The translations under genes and the position numbers were made by a program. A stretch of DNA of 64,000 nucleotides. It comes from Methylocystis parvus OBBP (lineage in GTDB: Bacteria; Pseudomonadota; Alphaproteobacteria; Rhizobiales; Beijerinckiaceae). Positions within the stretch are counted from its first letter, which is position 1. Each line of letters opens with the position of its first letter. This document shows, piece by piece, positions 8,031-17,456 of the stretch. Below the pieces are notes generated by a model. It saw nothing but the letters and a program-made list of their open reading frames with translations, was not told the origin of the DNA and did no database searches. The stretch spans positions 372,001 through 436,000 of the forward strand of contig NZ_CP092968.1 in assembly GCF_027571405.1 (NCBI RefSeq), written 5' to 3'.

Positions 8031-8487
8031 GGTCTATTCCTTTCTTCTATAAACGAGGCGGGCAGAGCGCCGGTGAAGCCGCTCAGGCAGCCGCCGGCCA
8101 CCAGGCCGAGAGCCGTTCCCGCTCGCTGAAGCAAAGGTAACATCGCACTGCAGCAAATCAATAGTGCGCTGCAAAACAAAATATGTATTGCTTTGATCTA
8201 TAACGTTATAATCTGGCGCTGACGGGCTTCAAGGGGTCGGCTTGCCGCGTCTCGGGATTTCATGTTCATGTTTTGATCAGAGAGAAGAAATCCGTGTCAG
8301 AACAACAGGCTCCAGGGAAAGATGATAGAAATATTCTATTAATCTGCTGAGAGAATAGGCGGCTCAGAGTCCATCAGACCGAACGCCTTCGGACTGTCGC
8401 GCTGTATTGTCGCAGGCCGCGATCCGTCCGCGCGGCCGCCGGCGAGCGGCGGCCGCGGAAGGCTATTTGGGGCTTCGATTGGAGATG
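8031..8487. other. Gene-free, relatively AT-rich region with a 12-bp palindrome
   Basis: No convincing ORF. It contains the perfect palindrome TATAACGTTATA at 8199-8210, overlapping a TATAAT hexamer at 8207-8212, and a small hairpin ATAGAA-ATA-TTCTAT near 8327-8341. It may hold the promoter of the exported protein and possibly a plus-strand small RNA; nothing firmer can be said. Confidence 0.4.
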
Positions 8488-9738
8488 TCAGCCCGAGGCG
8501 GACGCTTCGGCTGGCGAATTAACGGGCGCGTCGGCGCTCGCCGCGACAGGCGGTTCGGCGCGGATGGGCGCGCTGGCCGCTTGCGACTCGGCGTCATGCC
8601 AGTCGAAAGTGACGACCTTGCCGTTCTCTACCGCAAGGGCCAGCCGGCCGCGCTTCAGCTCCAGCGCCTTTTCTCCGAAGATGGCGCGCCGCCAACCCCT
8701 GAGGGCCGGCACGTCCGCGCGGTCGTCATTGGCGATGGCCTCGAGATCTTCGACGGTCGCGATCATCTTGGCGGCCACGCCGGACTGCTCCGTCACCTGA
8801 CGCAGCAGCACTTTGAGCAGTTCGACCGTCGCGCCGTTCGAACCGCGCCGCTCGCGCTCGATTTTCGGAATGCTCTCCGGATCGCGCGCGACTCCGCGCT
8901 CGACAGCCGCGATGATGTCGGCGCCGGCGCGCGAACGCTCCATGCCTTTGGGGAAGGACCGCAGATTGCCGAGCGCCTCGGGGCTGCGCGGGGCCGACTG
9001 CGCCACCTCGATGAGCACGTCGTCCTTGAGCACGCGCGAACGCGGCACGTCGCGGCTCTGCGCCTCGGCTTCGCGCCAGGCGGCGAGCTCCATCAGCACG
9101 GCGAGATCGCGCGGCTTGCGGGCGCGATGGCGGAGCCGCTCCCAGGCGTTTTCCGGGTGCTGCTCATAGGTGGCCGGCGACGTAAGCGTCTCCATCTCGT
9201 CCGCGAGCCAGTCGAGACGGTTGGACTTTTCCAGCCGGGCGCGGAGCGTCGCATAGATGTCCCGCAAATGGGTGACGTCCGCGATCGCATAGTCAATCTG
9301 CGCAGGAGAGAGGGGCCGGCGGGACCAGTCGGTGAACCGCGACGATTTGTCGAGATTCGCCCGCGTGATCGACTTGACGAGCTCCAGATAGGAGGCCTGC
9401 TCGCCGAAGCCGCAGACCATGGCCGCCACCTGAGTGTCGAACAGGGGGGCCGGGATCAGCCGCGCCAAACGCCAGATGATTTCGAGATCCTGCCGCGCGG
9501 CATGGAAAACCTTCACGACCTGAGGATCGGCCATCAGCTCGAAAAAAGGCGATAAATCAATATTGTCCGCGAGCGTGTCGATGGCCACCGCCTCCTGCGG
9601 CGAGGCGATCTGGATTACGCAGACTTTGGGCCAGAAGGTCGTCTCACGCAAAAATTCCGTATCGACGGTCACAAAGGGGTGACGCGAGAAGCGCTCGCAA
9701 ACGGCGGCCAGTTCGTCTGTTGTGGTCAAAAGGGTCAT
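8488..9738 (-). CDS. rnd: Ribonuclease D
   Basis: A 3'-5' exoribonuclease involved in tRNA 3' maturation. The DEDD nuclease domain is at the N-terminus: [13 protein letters not shown] (ExoI), [10 protein letters not shown] (ExoII) and [15 protein letters not shown] (ExoIII). HRDC-like helical regions follow ([20 protein letters not shown]). The C-terminus is an Ala/Pro-rich tail. The start at 9738 ([10 protein letters not shown]) gives 416 residues, close to the family. A further ATG at 9801 would add 21 residues and overlap the YbjQ gene, so it was not chosen. Confidence 0.88.
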   Translation of the reverse strand: MTLLTTTDELAAVCERFSRHPFVTVDTEFLRETTFWPKVCVIQIASPQEAVAIDTLADNIDLSPFFELMADPQVVKVFHAARQDLEIIWRLARLIPAPLFDTQVAAMVCGFGEQASYLELVKSITRANLDKSSRFTDWSRRPLSPAQIDYAIADVTHLRDIYATLRARLEKSNRLDWLADEMETLTSPATYEQHPENAWERLRHRARKPRDLAVLMELAAWREAEAQSRDVPRSRVLKDDVLIEVAQSAPRSPEALGNLRSFPKGMERSRAGADIIAAVERGVARDPESIPKIERERRGSNGATVELLKVLLRQVTEQSGVAAKMIATVEDLEAIANDDRADVPALRGWRRAIFGEKALELKRGRLALAVENGKVVTFDWHDAESQAASAPIRAEPPVAASADAPVNSPAEASASG

Positions 9739-9784
9739 CAGCGCCAGTTTAACGAGATTCCCTCGCGCAAAGAAGCCTTTTCGC

Positions 9785-10105
9785 TTAGTTGCGCTCGACA
9801 ATCACAGCCGTGCCGTAGGCCAGCACCTCGGTAACGCCGTCCATGATTTCATTGGCGTCGTAGCGCATGCCGACGATGGCGTTCGCCCCGCCCTCGGTCG
9901 CGTGCTCGCACATATGGTCGAAAGCTTCCTGGCGCGTGGCTTCGGCAAGATTGACGTAGACCGAGAGCTTGCCTCCGAAAATCGTCTGTATGCCGCCGAA
10001 GAAATTTCCGACGACGGAGCGTGAGCGGACGGTGATGCCGCGCACAAGTCCGAGGTGGCGGACAATGCGGTAGCCCGCGATTTCATTGGTGGTTGAAACG
10101 ATCAT
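9785..10105 (-). CDS. YbjQ/UPF0145 family protein
   Basis: A 106-residue protein beginning [20 protein letters not shown], with [13 protein letters not shown] in the middle, the conserved [11 protein letters not shown] motif, and ending [11 protein letters not shown]. This is the YbjQ (DUF74) fold, which forms pentamers and is sometimes called a heavy-metal-binding domain, though its biochemical role is unsettled. It is followed on the same strand by rnd with a gap of about 46 bp. Confidence 0.9.
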   Translation of the reverse strand: MIVSTTNEIAGYRIVRHLGLVRGITVRSRSVVGNFFGGIQTIFGGKLSVYVNLAEATRQEAFDHMCEHATEGGANAIVGMRYDANEIMDGVTEVLAYGTAVIVERN

Positions 10106-10250
10106 GGTCGGCCCTCCAGGCGAATCTCAAGCCCGCATAAGCGTATCCGCCGCGGGGATTTAAGCAAATGCAGCGCGATTGACGTTGCGAAAGTAGACCA
10201 AACGAGTAGGGTTGACGCGCCACTCTACCTTCACGGAGCCTCATCAGCAC

Positions 10251-11183
10251 ATGTCCTCCCATCTTCTCGGCGTCATCCGCGCGGCGGCGGCAATCGCGGC
10301 TTTCTCGATCATTCCGCCGGGCGCTCCGGCCTTTGCGGCCCATGAAGGGGACGTCAGTCCGAGCTGGAAGCTTTGCCGCTCCGCAAGTCCCGACGAACGC
10401 ATCGCCGGCTGCACGCAGGTGATCGCGGACGGGGCGAAGGAAACGAAGCATAATCTGCTCGCGGCCTATGTGAACCGCGCCGCCGCCTATCAGGCGAAGA
10501 GCGATTTTGGCCACGCGATCGAGGATTACGGCAAGGCGCTCGAGGTCGATCCGTCTTCCGCGGTCGTGTTGCTCGCGCGTGGCGCCGCCGAACACGCAAA
10601 GGGCGATCTCGACGCGGCGCTGGCCGATTACGGCAAGGTCATCGAGAAGGATAAAGCGAATGTCGCGGCCTTCATGGCCCGCGCCTCGATCTGGCGCGTA
10701 AAGGGCGAGGCGGAAAAAGCGCTGGCGGATATCGAATCGGCGGTGAAATACGAGCAGAAATCGCCCGCGCCTCTGGCCGCCCGCGCAAATTACTATCACT
10801 CGAAGGGCGACCATGACCGCGCCATCGCGGATTATTCGCTCGCGTTGAAGCGGGACCCGAAGCTCGTTCCGGCGCTGATCGGACGCGGCGGCTGCTATTA
10901 CGTCAAGGGCGATTTCGACAAGGCGCTCGCCGATTTCGACGCCGCCGCCAAGGCCGATCCGAAGAACGCCACAGCGCTTCTCGATCGCGCCAACGCCTGG
11001 CGCGGCAAGAAGGAATACGAAAAATCCAGGTCGGATTACGAGGCCGCGCTGGCTTTGAAGCCGGATCTCGCCGCGGCGAGGAAGGGCGTGGACGACGTCG
11101 CCAAGATCATCGCCAAAAAGGCGGCTGGCGGACCGGCCCCGGCGGATTCGGCGCCGGCCGAGGCGGCGCACGAACACAACTGA
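10251..11183 (+). CDS. Exported tetratricopeptide-repeat protein
   Basis: A 310-residue protein with an N-terminal signal peptide (GVIRAAAAIAAFSIIPPGAP, then AFAAHEGD). A Cys-containing start (WKLCRSASPDERIAGCTQVI) precedes about six TPR units, each with the A-Y/G-A-D-Y pattern, for example AIEDYGKALEVDPSSAVVLL and ALADYGKVIEKD. The C-terminus is Ala/Pro-rich. TPR arrays mediate protein-protein contacts; its partner is unknown, and it is probably periplasmic. The start at 10251 has a GGAG ribosome binding site and directly begins the signal peptide; a longer frame from 10212 lacks this. Confidence 0.8.
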   Translation: MSSHLLGVIRAAAAIAAFSIIPPGAPAFAAHEGDVSPSWKLCRSASPDERIAGCTQVIADGAKETKHNLLAAYVNRAAAYQAKSDFGHAIEDYGKALEVDPSSAVVLLARGAAEHAKGDLDAALADYGKVIEKDKANVAAFMARASIWRVKGEAEKALADIESAVKYEQKSPAPLAARANYYHSKGDHDRAIADYSLALKRDPKLVPALIGRGGCYYVKGDFDKALADFDAAAKADPKNATALLDRANAWRGKKEYEKSRSDYEAALALKPDLAAARKGVDDVAKIIAKKAAGGPAPADSAPAEAAHEHN

Positions 11184-11213
11184 CCGCCTCGCTCAAATGA
11201 CAAGTTGATATCC

Positions 11214-11262
11214 GGCTTCGAGCAAAGTTCGGCTCGCTTCGCTCGAAGCCAGATCTTTTTTT
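11214..11262 (+). terminator. Intrinsic terminator after the TPR gene
   Basis: The 10-bp arms GGCTTCGAGC (11214-11223) and GCTCGAAGCC (11241-11250) are followed by a seven-T run at 11255-11262. It lies between two convergent genes and could stop readthrough of the TPR transcript. Confidence 0.75.
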
Positions 11263-11299
11263 CCGCTCGCGAGGAGAGAGGAAGGAGGGTTTCGTCCGA

Positions 11300-11887
11300 T
11301 CAGAGCGCCTCCGCCGCCTTCAGCACTTCCTCGGCATGGCCGGGCACTTTCACCTTGCGCCAGACCTTCGCGATCTTGCCGTCGGCGCCGATGAGGAAGG
11401 TCGCGCGCTCCACCCCCATATATTTTCTGCCATACATGCTTTTCTCGACCCAGACGCCAAAGGCGGCGAGAGTCTCCTTCGTCTCGTCGGAGGCGAGCGG
11501 GAAGGCGAGTTCGTATTTCTCGCGGAACTTGTCGTGACTTTTCACCGAATCCGGCGACATGCCGACAATCGCCGTCTTCGCTTTGGCGAATTTGTCGCGC
11601 AAGGCGTTGAACTCGATCGCCTCCTTGGTGCAGCCCGAGGTGTCGTCCTTGGGGTAGAAATAGAGGACCAGCTTCTTGCCCGCGAGCCCTGAGAGAGACA
11701 GCGTCGCCCCGCCGGCGCCCGGGAGCGAAAAGGCGGGCGCGGGATCGCCTTCCGCGAGGACGACCGCGGGCGCGGCCGGCGCCGGCGCCTTCGCCGGAGC
11801 TGGTTTCTCGGCCTTCGCTTTAGGGGCGGGCTTTTTCTCTGTGGATTTGCTGGCGGAGGGTTTCGTTGTCGCCGCTTTCGTCGCCAT
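11300..11887 (-). CDS. Peroxiredoxin of the BCP/PrxQ type with a Lys/Ala/Pro-rich leader
   Basis: A thiol peroxidase that reduces hydrogen peroxide and organic peroxides. The 195-residue protein has about 42 residues of low-complexity Lys/Ala/Pro sequence before the AhpC/TSA fold. The peroxidatic cysteine is C86 in YPKDDTSGCTKEA. The BCP resolving cysteine, five residues on, is replaced by isoleucine (CTKEAI), and no other cysteine is present, so it should work as a 1-Cys enzyme needing an external thiol. The ATG at 11887 was preferred over one nine codons upstream because the latter lacks family similarity. Confidence 0.88.
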   Translation of the reverse strand: MATKAATTKPSASKSTEKKPAPKAKAEKPAPAKAPAPAAPAVVLAEGDPAPAFSLPGAGGATLSLSGLAGKKLVLYFYPKDDTSGCTKEAIEFNALRDKFAKAKTAIVGMSPDSVKSHDKFREKYELAFPLASDETKETLAAFGVWVEKSMYGRKYMGVERATFLIGADGKIAKVWRKVKVPGHAEEVLKAAEAL

Positions 11888-12116
11888 TACGCCTTCCTTT
11901 CGTCGCAACCGCATTTAGAATCCCGGCAAAGAATGCAGAGTCGGCGCCGAGGGGCAAGTGCGCTGCTCGACAGGATGCGCTAATTTTCGGCGCCTGACGT
12001 CTTACGGCCCGAAGCGAGGATTTTTGACCGACCAGAGTGGGCGCGACCTTCGCGACGACCGGCCGGCGGCGTCATTGCGTCCGCCGCGGCGGCGGCGTCG
12101 CGCCCGATCCCGGCGG

Positions 12117-15100
12117 ATGATTCGCGTCATGGGCTTTTTCAGCCTCGGCGCGCTGGCGCTCGCCTGCCTTGCGGTCGGCGGGTTCCTGCTGCTTCTCTCG
12201 CGGGGGCCGATCGACCTTACCTGGCTTGCGCCGCGGATCGTCTCGGCGCTGGACGAGCGCTTCGCCGGGCGCTTCGATTTCCATCTGGGCGGCGCATCGC
12301 TCGCCGACAGCGATCACGGTCCGACGCTCACCGTCGACCGGATCGTCGTCAAATCCGGCGGGCGCGCCGTATTGGCCGCGCCGCGCGCGGAACTTTCCCT
12401 CGACTTACCGTCCTTGCTCATCGGGCATGTTCAGCCGCGCCGGCTCGAAGTGCTCGATCTCGATTTGCGTCTCTCCCTGCAGGCCGACGGCTCCGTCGCT
12501 TTCTCCGCCGGCGCCGATCCGGTGGCCACCCCGAAAATCGAGCGGCCCACGCCCGATCCCGCGCCGTCGGCGGTCACGCCCGAGCGCGTCGCCTTGATGA
12601 AAACCGCCGCCGCCGGGCTGCGCGCCGTGATGGATCTTGCGACAAGCCCCGACAGTCCCGTCGGCGCGCTCGACAAGCTCGGCTTGCAGCATGGGCGTCT
12701 GACGATCGACGATCGCACCATCGACAGGACCATCGCCTACAAGGACGTTTCGCTCAGCCTGACGAAAGGCGACGGCGCGATGCGTTTCAGCTTTTCCGCG
12801 GCCGGCCCGTCGCGCCGCTGGAAGGCGACGGCGGCCGCGAAGGGCGCGCCCGGCCAGCAAAGGCAATTCGTCGCGCATGTCCGCGATCTCTCGATCGACG
12901 AGATATGTCTATTAGGCGGATTCCGGACGACCCAGTTCGACACGGATTCGCCGCTCGGCTTCGATCTGAGCTTCACCCTCGGCCCCGACGACAAAGTGCT
13001 TGAGGCCAAAGGCGGATTCGAGATTGGGAAGGGCTTTTTCCGGCTCGAGGATCCGGATCACGAGCCGGTGATGGTCGACCGCATCGCCGCGCAGGCGGCT
13101 TGGGACCGGCGCGGCCGCAAGCTCCTCATCGCGCCGGTGCAATTCAAGGCAGGCGGCTTCGACATGGCTCTTGCGGGAGAGGCCGACGCGCCGGCCGAGC
13201 TTCCCGCGGGCGCCGACCCCGGCGCCGACGCCTGGAAATTTTCGCTTCGCCTCGTGAAACCAACGGAAGCGGCTCCGGAGCGCGCCGGCGAGAAGATAGT
13301 GCGGATCGAGGAGGGCGGGCTGGATGCGCGCCTGATGCACGGTCAGGGACGGGTCCTTTTCGATCGCTTCGTTTTCTCGGGACCCGAGGTGCGCGTCGCG
13401 GCGAGCGGCGCGCTGAATTATCGCGGCGGAACCAACGTCTCCTACACGCTCGATGTCGACGACACGCAAATCCGCGCGCTCGGCAGGCTTTGGCCGACCC
13501 ATGTCGTCGCCCCGGTGCGCGCATGGTTTGTCGACCACGTCCCGGCCGGCGTCTTGAAGCACGCGCATTATTCGGGCTCGTTCGACGAAGCGGCGCTCAC
13601 GGCGATGCGCTATGGCCGCCCGCCGGCGGACGAGTCGCTGGAAGCTTTCGGCGAGGTCGTCAACGGGACTGTGGTCGGCGTGCTCGACGGCATGGGGCCG
13701 CTGACCGGCGTCTCCGGCCGTCTTCACATTACGGGTCGCACCGCCTCTTTCGACACGGCTACCGGCGCGCTGGAGACCGGGCCGGGGCGGCGTCTGACGA
13801 TTTCGGACGCGCGCTTCGTCGTCGCCGACAATGCGCTGCGGCCGACGCCCGCCGTGCTCGATATGCGCGTGGCCGGCAGCGTGGAGGCGGTCGCGGACCT
13901 TCTCTCGCTGCCGAGCGTGTCGTCCCACGCCTCGATACCGGTGGAGCCTGGGACGATCAGGGGACAGATCGACGGCAGGCTGAGAATCGATTTTGAAATC
14001 GGCGACAACGCGCGCGACGAGGCGACGACATTCTCCATCGACGCGACGGCGAGCAATCTCGTCATCGAAAAGCTGATCGGCAAGGAGCGGCTCGAGGGCG
14101 CGACATTGCGGGTCATCGCAGATCGCAGCGGGCTTCGGGTCTCCGGTTCGGGCCGCATCTACGGCGCGCCGGCGACGCTCGACGTGAAACGCGGCTTTGG
14201 CGACAAGGGACCCGCTCAGGCGCAACTGACTTTTACATTCGACGAGGCGGCGCGCCAGCGCGCGGGCTACGCCATTTCGGGGGTCGCCGGGCCTGTGGCG
14301 GCGATTATCCGAACCCCTCTGCCGGCCGAGGACATCAACACGCATATCGATCTGGATCTCACGCGCACGGGCTTCGACAATCCGCTTCCCGGCGTGTCCA
14401 AGCCGGCCGGCCGGCCGGCGAAAGCCTCCTTCATGCTCAATAAGCGCGGCGAAGGAATTGCGCTCGAGCAGTTCAATTTCGACGCGGGGTCCATGCAGGC
14501 GCAAGGAGTCATCGAATTCGGCAAGGACGGGGCCTTCCGCGCCGCGAGGCTCGCGCCAGTCCGACTTTCTCCCGGCGACGATATGCGGCTCGATGTCTCG
14601 CGTTCCGGCGAGGCGCTGAAGATTTCGGTGCGCGGGGCCAATTTCGACGCGCGGCCCATGCTCGGCTCGCTTCTCCGCTCGGGCGGGGGCGGCGGCGAGA
14701 AAGCCGGGGGCGGAAAAAGCGCCGGCGACGATGTGGACGTTGACTTCAAGGCGCCGATCGTCACCGGACACGGCAAGCAGATCCTGTCGAATGTGGACTT
14801 CAAATATGAGAGCCGGGGCGGACGCGCGCGGGCCGTCTCGCTCACCGGCAATTTCGGTCGTGAGCAGCTCGCCGTCGCGATGATGCGCGGGCAAAGCGGG
14901 GGGCAGCAGATCGAGATTTCGACTAATGACGCCGGTTCGCTTCTCGGCTTCGTCGACCTCTACCGGAAAATGGAAAATGGCGTGCTGAACGCCAATTTCA
15001 CCGTCGGGCAGGGCCGCGCCGACGGGGCGCTCAGCATTCGCGATTTCTACGTGAAGGGCGAGCCGACCATGCGCCAGCTCATGGCGCAGGGCGGCTCCTC

Positions 15101-15518
15101 GCGCGCCGACGACAGAGGCGTCATGCGCTTCGACCCCGACTCGGTGCGGGTCGGCCGGCTGCAATCCAATTTCACCTGGGCGGGCGGGCGGCTATCCGTG
15201 CGGGAAGGAGTCATGTCGGGTCCGGAGATCGGCCTGACTTTCGACGGCTATATTGATTTCCCGCGCGACCGGCTCGATCTCTCGGGCTCCTACGTGCCCG
15301 CCTATGCGCTGAACAGCCTGCTGTCGAATATTCCGGTCGTGGGACTCGTCATCACGGGCGGCCAGCATGAGGGAATTTTCGCGCTGAATTATCGGGTGAC
15401 GGGCTCTCTTGCGTCGCCTGTGGTCAACGTCAACCCGCTATCCGCCATCGCCCCGGGCCTGATGCGCAAGATCATGGGCGTGCTGGATGGGACGGCGCGG
15501 GCGCCGGATGGGCGGTAG
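12117..15518 (+). CDS. Large AsmA-like / DUF3971 envelope protein (YhdP type)
   Basis: A 1133-residue protein with one N-terminal membrane span (FFSLGALALACLAVGGFLLL) and a very long periplasmic body. It has DUF3971-like repeats around residues 300-650 and an AsmA-like C-terminal domain ending with DLSGSYVPAYALNSLLSNIP, VVGLVITGG and NYRVTGSLASPVVNVNPL. Such proteins are thought to form beta-groove bridges carrying phospholipids between inner and outer membranes. An arginine-rich stretch upstream of the chosen ATG is in frame and could extend the cytoplasmic N-terminus if a TTG near 12025 is used. Stands alone; length is usual for YhdP-like proteins of alphaproteobacteria. Confidence 0.82.
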   Translation: MIRVMGFFSLGALALACLAVGGFLLLLSRGPIDLTWLAPRIVSALDERFAGRFDFHLGGASLADSDHGPTLTVDRIVVKSGGRAVLAAPRAELSLDLPSLLIGHVQPRRLEVLDLDLRLSLQADGSVAFSAGADPVATPKIERPTPDPAPSAVTPERVALMKTAAAGLRAVMDLATSPDSPVGALDKLGLQHGRLTIDDRTIDRTIAYKDVSLSLTKGDGAMRFSFSAAGPSRRWKATAAAKGAPGQQRQFVAHVRDLSIDEICLLGGFRTTQFDTDSPLGFDLSFTLGPDDKVLEAKGGFEIGKGFFRLEDPDHEPVMVDRIAAQAAWDRRGRKLLIAPVQFKAGGFDMALAGEADAPAELPAGADPGADAWKFSLRLVKPTEAAPERAGEKIVRIEEGGLDARLMHGQGRVLFDRFVFSGPEVRVAASGALNYRGGTNVSYTLDVDDTQIRALGRLWPTHVVAPVRAWFVDHVPAGVLKHAHYSGSFDEAALTAMRYGRPPADESLEAFGEVVNGTVVGVLDGMGPLTGVSGRLHITGRTASFDTATGALETGPGRRLTISDARFVVADNALRPTPAVLDMRVAGSVEAVADLLSLPSVSSHASIPVEPGTIRGQIDGRLRIDFEIGDNARDEATTFSIDATASNLVIEKLIGKERLEGATLRVIADRSGLRVSGSGRIYGAPATLDVKRGFGDKGPAQAQLTFTFDEAARQRAGYAISGVAGPVAAIIRTPLPAEDINTHIDLDLTRTGFDNPLPGVSKPAGRPAKASFMLNKRGEGIALEQFNFDAGSMQAQGVIEFGKDGAFRAARLAPVRLSPGDDMRLDVSRSGEALKISVRGANFDARPMLGSLLRSGGGGGEKAGGGKSAGDDVDVDFKAPIVTGHGKQILSNVDFKYESRGGRARAVSLTGNFGREQLAVAMMRGQSGGQQIEISTNDAGSLLGFVDLYRKMENGVLNANFTVGQGRADGALSIRDFYVKGEPTMRQLMAQGGSSRADDRGVMRFDPDSVRVGRLQSNFTWAGGRLSVREGVMSGPEIGLTFDGYIDFPRDRLDLSGSYVPAYALNSLLSNIPVVGLVITGGQHEGIFALNYRVTGSLASPVVNVNPLSAIAPGLMRKIMGVLDGTARAPDGR

Positions 15519-15520
15519 GG

Positions 15521-15916
15521 CTATTCGGGGACGGAATTCCGACGAAGATAGGCGGTATAAGCGGCCTGATCGCTCAGGCCTGCGGCGAGCGTCAGGACGG
15601 CATCGGCGGCTGCTTCTTCCGTTGCGCTGAAAGCATAGCCGTTCAGTTCGAGGAAGAGCACGCCAACGAGGAAGCCCGTGCGTTTATTGCCATCGATAAA
15701 CGGATGGTTTTGCACAATTCCAGCTGTATAGGCGCCGGCCATATCTGCAATGTCGGCGTTTCCGTCATAAGCGAACATCTGTCTCGCGCGGGCCGTCGCG
15801 GATTTGAGCAGCCCTTCATCTCGTACGCCTGCGGCGCCGCCATGCAGGACAAGTAATCGGTCGTGAAGCACAAGAACGTCGCGATCGTCGATCCAGTTCG
15901 GCTCGGCGCCATTCAT
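15521..15916 (-). CDS. Doc-type toxin (Fic fold) of a toxin-antitoxin pair
   Basis: A 131-residue death-on-curing family protein. The Fic core motif is HPFIDGNKRT at residues 71-80 (HxFx[D/E]GNKR). Doc toxins phosphorylate elongation factor Tu and halt translation. The ATG overlaps the antitoxin stop codon (ATGA, 15913-15916), the usual coupled arrangement. The conserved motif is intact, so the toxin is likely active. It ends 3 bp from the 3' end of the convergent AsmA-like gene. Confidence 0.9.
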   Translation of the reverse strand: MNGAEPNWIDDRDVLVLHDRLLVLHGGAAGVRDEGLLKSATARARQMFAYDGNADIADMAGAYTAGIVQNHPFIDGNKRTGFLVGVLFLELNGYAFSATEEAAADAVLTLAAGLSDQAAYTAYLRRNSVPE

Positions 15917-16140
15917 TTGGCCAGCACATGCAGCGTATTGCGATATCGCCGCATGATGTCTTCCGCCCTATCCATTTTCCTGGCGAAAAGCGGGTCGTAA
16001 GGCGTCAGGCGATAACTGCCGTCGGGCGCCTCGGTAACGTATAGCAAGTCGCCCTTCTCGACCTTCATCCGCGCAAGCATTTCCTTGGGAATGATAACGC
16101 CGGTCGAGTCGCCAATCGAGGTCAGCTTAAGCGTGGTCAT
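15913..16140 (-). CDS. AbrB/MazE-type antitoxin
   Basis: A 75-residue SpoVT/AbrB swapped-hairpin DNA-binding protein: MTTLKLTSIGDSTGVIIPKE, then MLARMKVEKGDLLYVTE. The C-terminal segment should bind and neutralise the neighbouring Doc toxin. AbrB-Doc pairing is known beside the classical Phd-Doc pairing. The start at 16140 is favoured; alternatives at 16152 and 16191 are in frame, but the first lies in the proposed operator. It probably represses its own promoter together with Doc. Confidence 0.85.
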   Translation of the reverse strand: MTTLKLTSIGDSTGVIIPKEMLARMKVEKGDLLYVTEAPDGSYRLTPYDPLFARKMDRAEDIMRRYRNTLHVLAK

Positions 16141-16150
16141 AGCGTCTTTC

Positions 16151-16170
16151 ATTAGAATGTTTACTCTAAT
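16151..16170 (-). promoter_or_regulatory. Inverted repeat upstream of the toxin-antitoxin pair
   Basis: ATTAGA (16151-16156) and TCTAAT (16165-16170) with an 8-nt spacer lie 10 nt before the chosen antitoxin start. The position fits an autoregulatory operator. Confidence 0.45.
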
Positions 16171-16187
16171 ATCTGCTTTCCGCGACC

Positions 16188-17456
16188 TCAACCCCGCTCC
16201 AACAACACATGCCTCTTTTTCCCGAGCGACAGCTTGGCGACGCCGTCCGTTTCGAAGTCCTTCTCTGAGAGCGTCCCGCGCTCGTCCGTCACCGCCGCGT
16301 CATTGACTTTCAGCCCGCCGCCCTTGATCTGACGGCGCGCTTCGCCGGTCGAGGCGACGAGACCGGCCTTCACGAAAGCCGCCAGAACGCCGAGGCCGGC
16401 GGCGATTTCGTCCGCTGAAACCGTCACTTTCGGCAGGGACAGCGCCAGTGCGCCTTCCTCGAAGGTGCGGCGGGCGGTCTCGGCGGCCCGCTCGGCGGCC
16501 TCGCGGCCATGAATCAGCGCCGTCGCCTCGGTCGCGAGAGTCTTCTTGGCCTCGTTGATCTCAGCGCCCTCGAGCGCGGCAAGGCGAGCGACCTCGTCCA
16601 TTGACAGGAAGGTGAAGAGCTTGAGGAAGCGCGCCACGTCGGCGTCTTCGGTGTTGCGCCAATATTGCCAGTAGTCATAGGGCGACAGCATGTCGGCGTT
16701 GAGCCAGACGGCGCCCGCCGCCGTCTTGCCCATCTTGGCGCCGGAGGCCGTTGTGAGCAGCGGCGAGGTCAGCGCATAGAGCTGCGGCGTCCCCATACGG
16801 CGGCCGAGATCGAGGCCGGTGACGATATTGCCCCATTGGTCGGAGCCGCCCATTTGCAGCAGCGCGCCATGGCGGCGGTTGATCTCAACAAAGTCATAGG
16901 CCTGCAGGCACATGTAATTGAACTCGATGAAGGAAAGCTCGTGCTCGCGCTCGAGCCGCAGCTTCACCGAGTCCATGGTCAGCATGCGGTTGACCGAGAA
17001 ATGCCTGCCGACGTCGCGCAGGAAGTCGATGTAGTTCAGTCCCGCGAGCCAGTCGGCGTTGTCGAGCATCAGCGCGTCGGCCGGACCGTCGCCGAAAGTG
17101 AGAAAGCGCTCGAAGACGCGCTTGATCGAGGCCTTGTTCGAGTCGATCTGTTCGACGGTGAGCAGCCTGCGGCTCTCGTCCTTGCCGGACGGGTCGCCGA
17201 CCCGGGTCGTGCCGCCGCCCATGAGCGGCAGAGGCTTGCCGCCCGTGCGCTGGAGCCAGGCGAGCATCATGATCGGCAGGAGCGAGCCGACATGGAGCGA
17301 GGGCGCGGTGCAGTCGAAGCCGATATAGGCGGGAAGCCCCCCGGCCAGCGCCTTCTCGTCCAGCCCGGCGAAGTCCGAGCACTGATGCACGAAGCCGCGC
17401 GCGATCAGCGTGCGGAGAAACTCGGATTTTGGCGTGAAGTCGCTGGCGGAAGTCAT
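16188..17456 (-). CDS. tyrS: Tyrosyl-tRNA synthetase
   Basis: A class I aminoacyl-tRNA synthetase charging tRNA-Tyr, 422 residues, bacterial TyrRS of normal length. The HIGH-type motif is seen as [11 protein letters not shown], tyrosine-binding residues lie in [10 protein letters not shown] and YMCLQAYDF, and the KMSKS loop reads KMGKT. A C-terminal S4-like RNA-binding domain ends with [14 protein letters not shown]. Its first 25 or so codons and the adjacent upstream sequence are repeated in decayed form near 20784-20938 and again near 22170-22262. Confidence 0.97.
   Translation of the reverse strand: MTSASDFTPKSEFLRTLIARGFVHQCSDFAGLDEKALAGGLPAYIGFDCTAPSLHVGSLLPIMMLAWLQRTGGKPLPLMGGGTTRVGDPSGKDESRRLLTVEQIDSNKASIKRVFERFLTFGDGPADALMLDNADWLAGLNYIDFLRDVGRHFSVNRMLTMDSVKLRLEREHELSFIEFNYMCLQAYDFVEINRRHGALLQMGGSDQWGNIVTGLDLGRRMGTPQLYALTSPLLTTASGAKMGKTAAGAVWLNADMLSPYDYWQYWRNTEDADVARFLKLFTFLSMDEVARLAALEGAEINEAKKTLATEATALIHGREAAERAAETARRTFEEGALALSLPKVTVSADEIAAGLGVLAAFVKAGLVASTGEARRQIKGGGLKVNDAAVTDERGTLSEKDFETDGVAKLSLGKKRHVLLERG

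Noticed and set aside
9739..9801. Longer N-terminus of ribonuclease D
   Set aside because: It would overlap the upstream YbjQ gene and adds a non-family Lys/Arg-rich segment.
12912..15164. 750-residue open frame on the minus strand
   Set aside because: It is the mirror of the AsmA-like gene; Arg/His/Asp-rich composition without domains is typical of GC-rich antisense frames.
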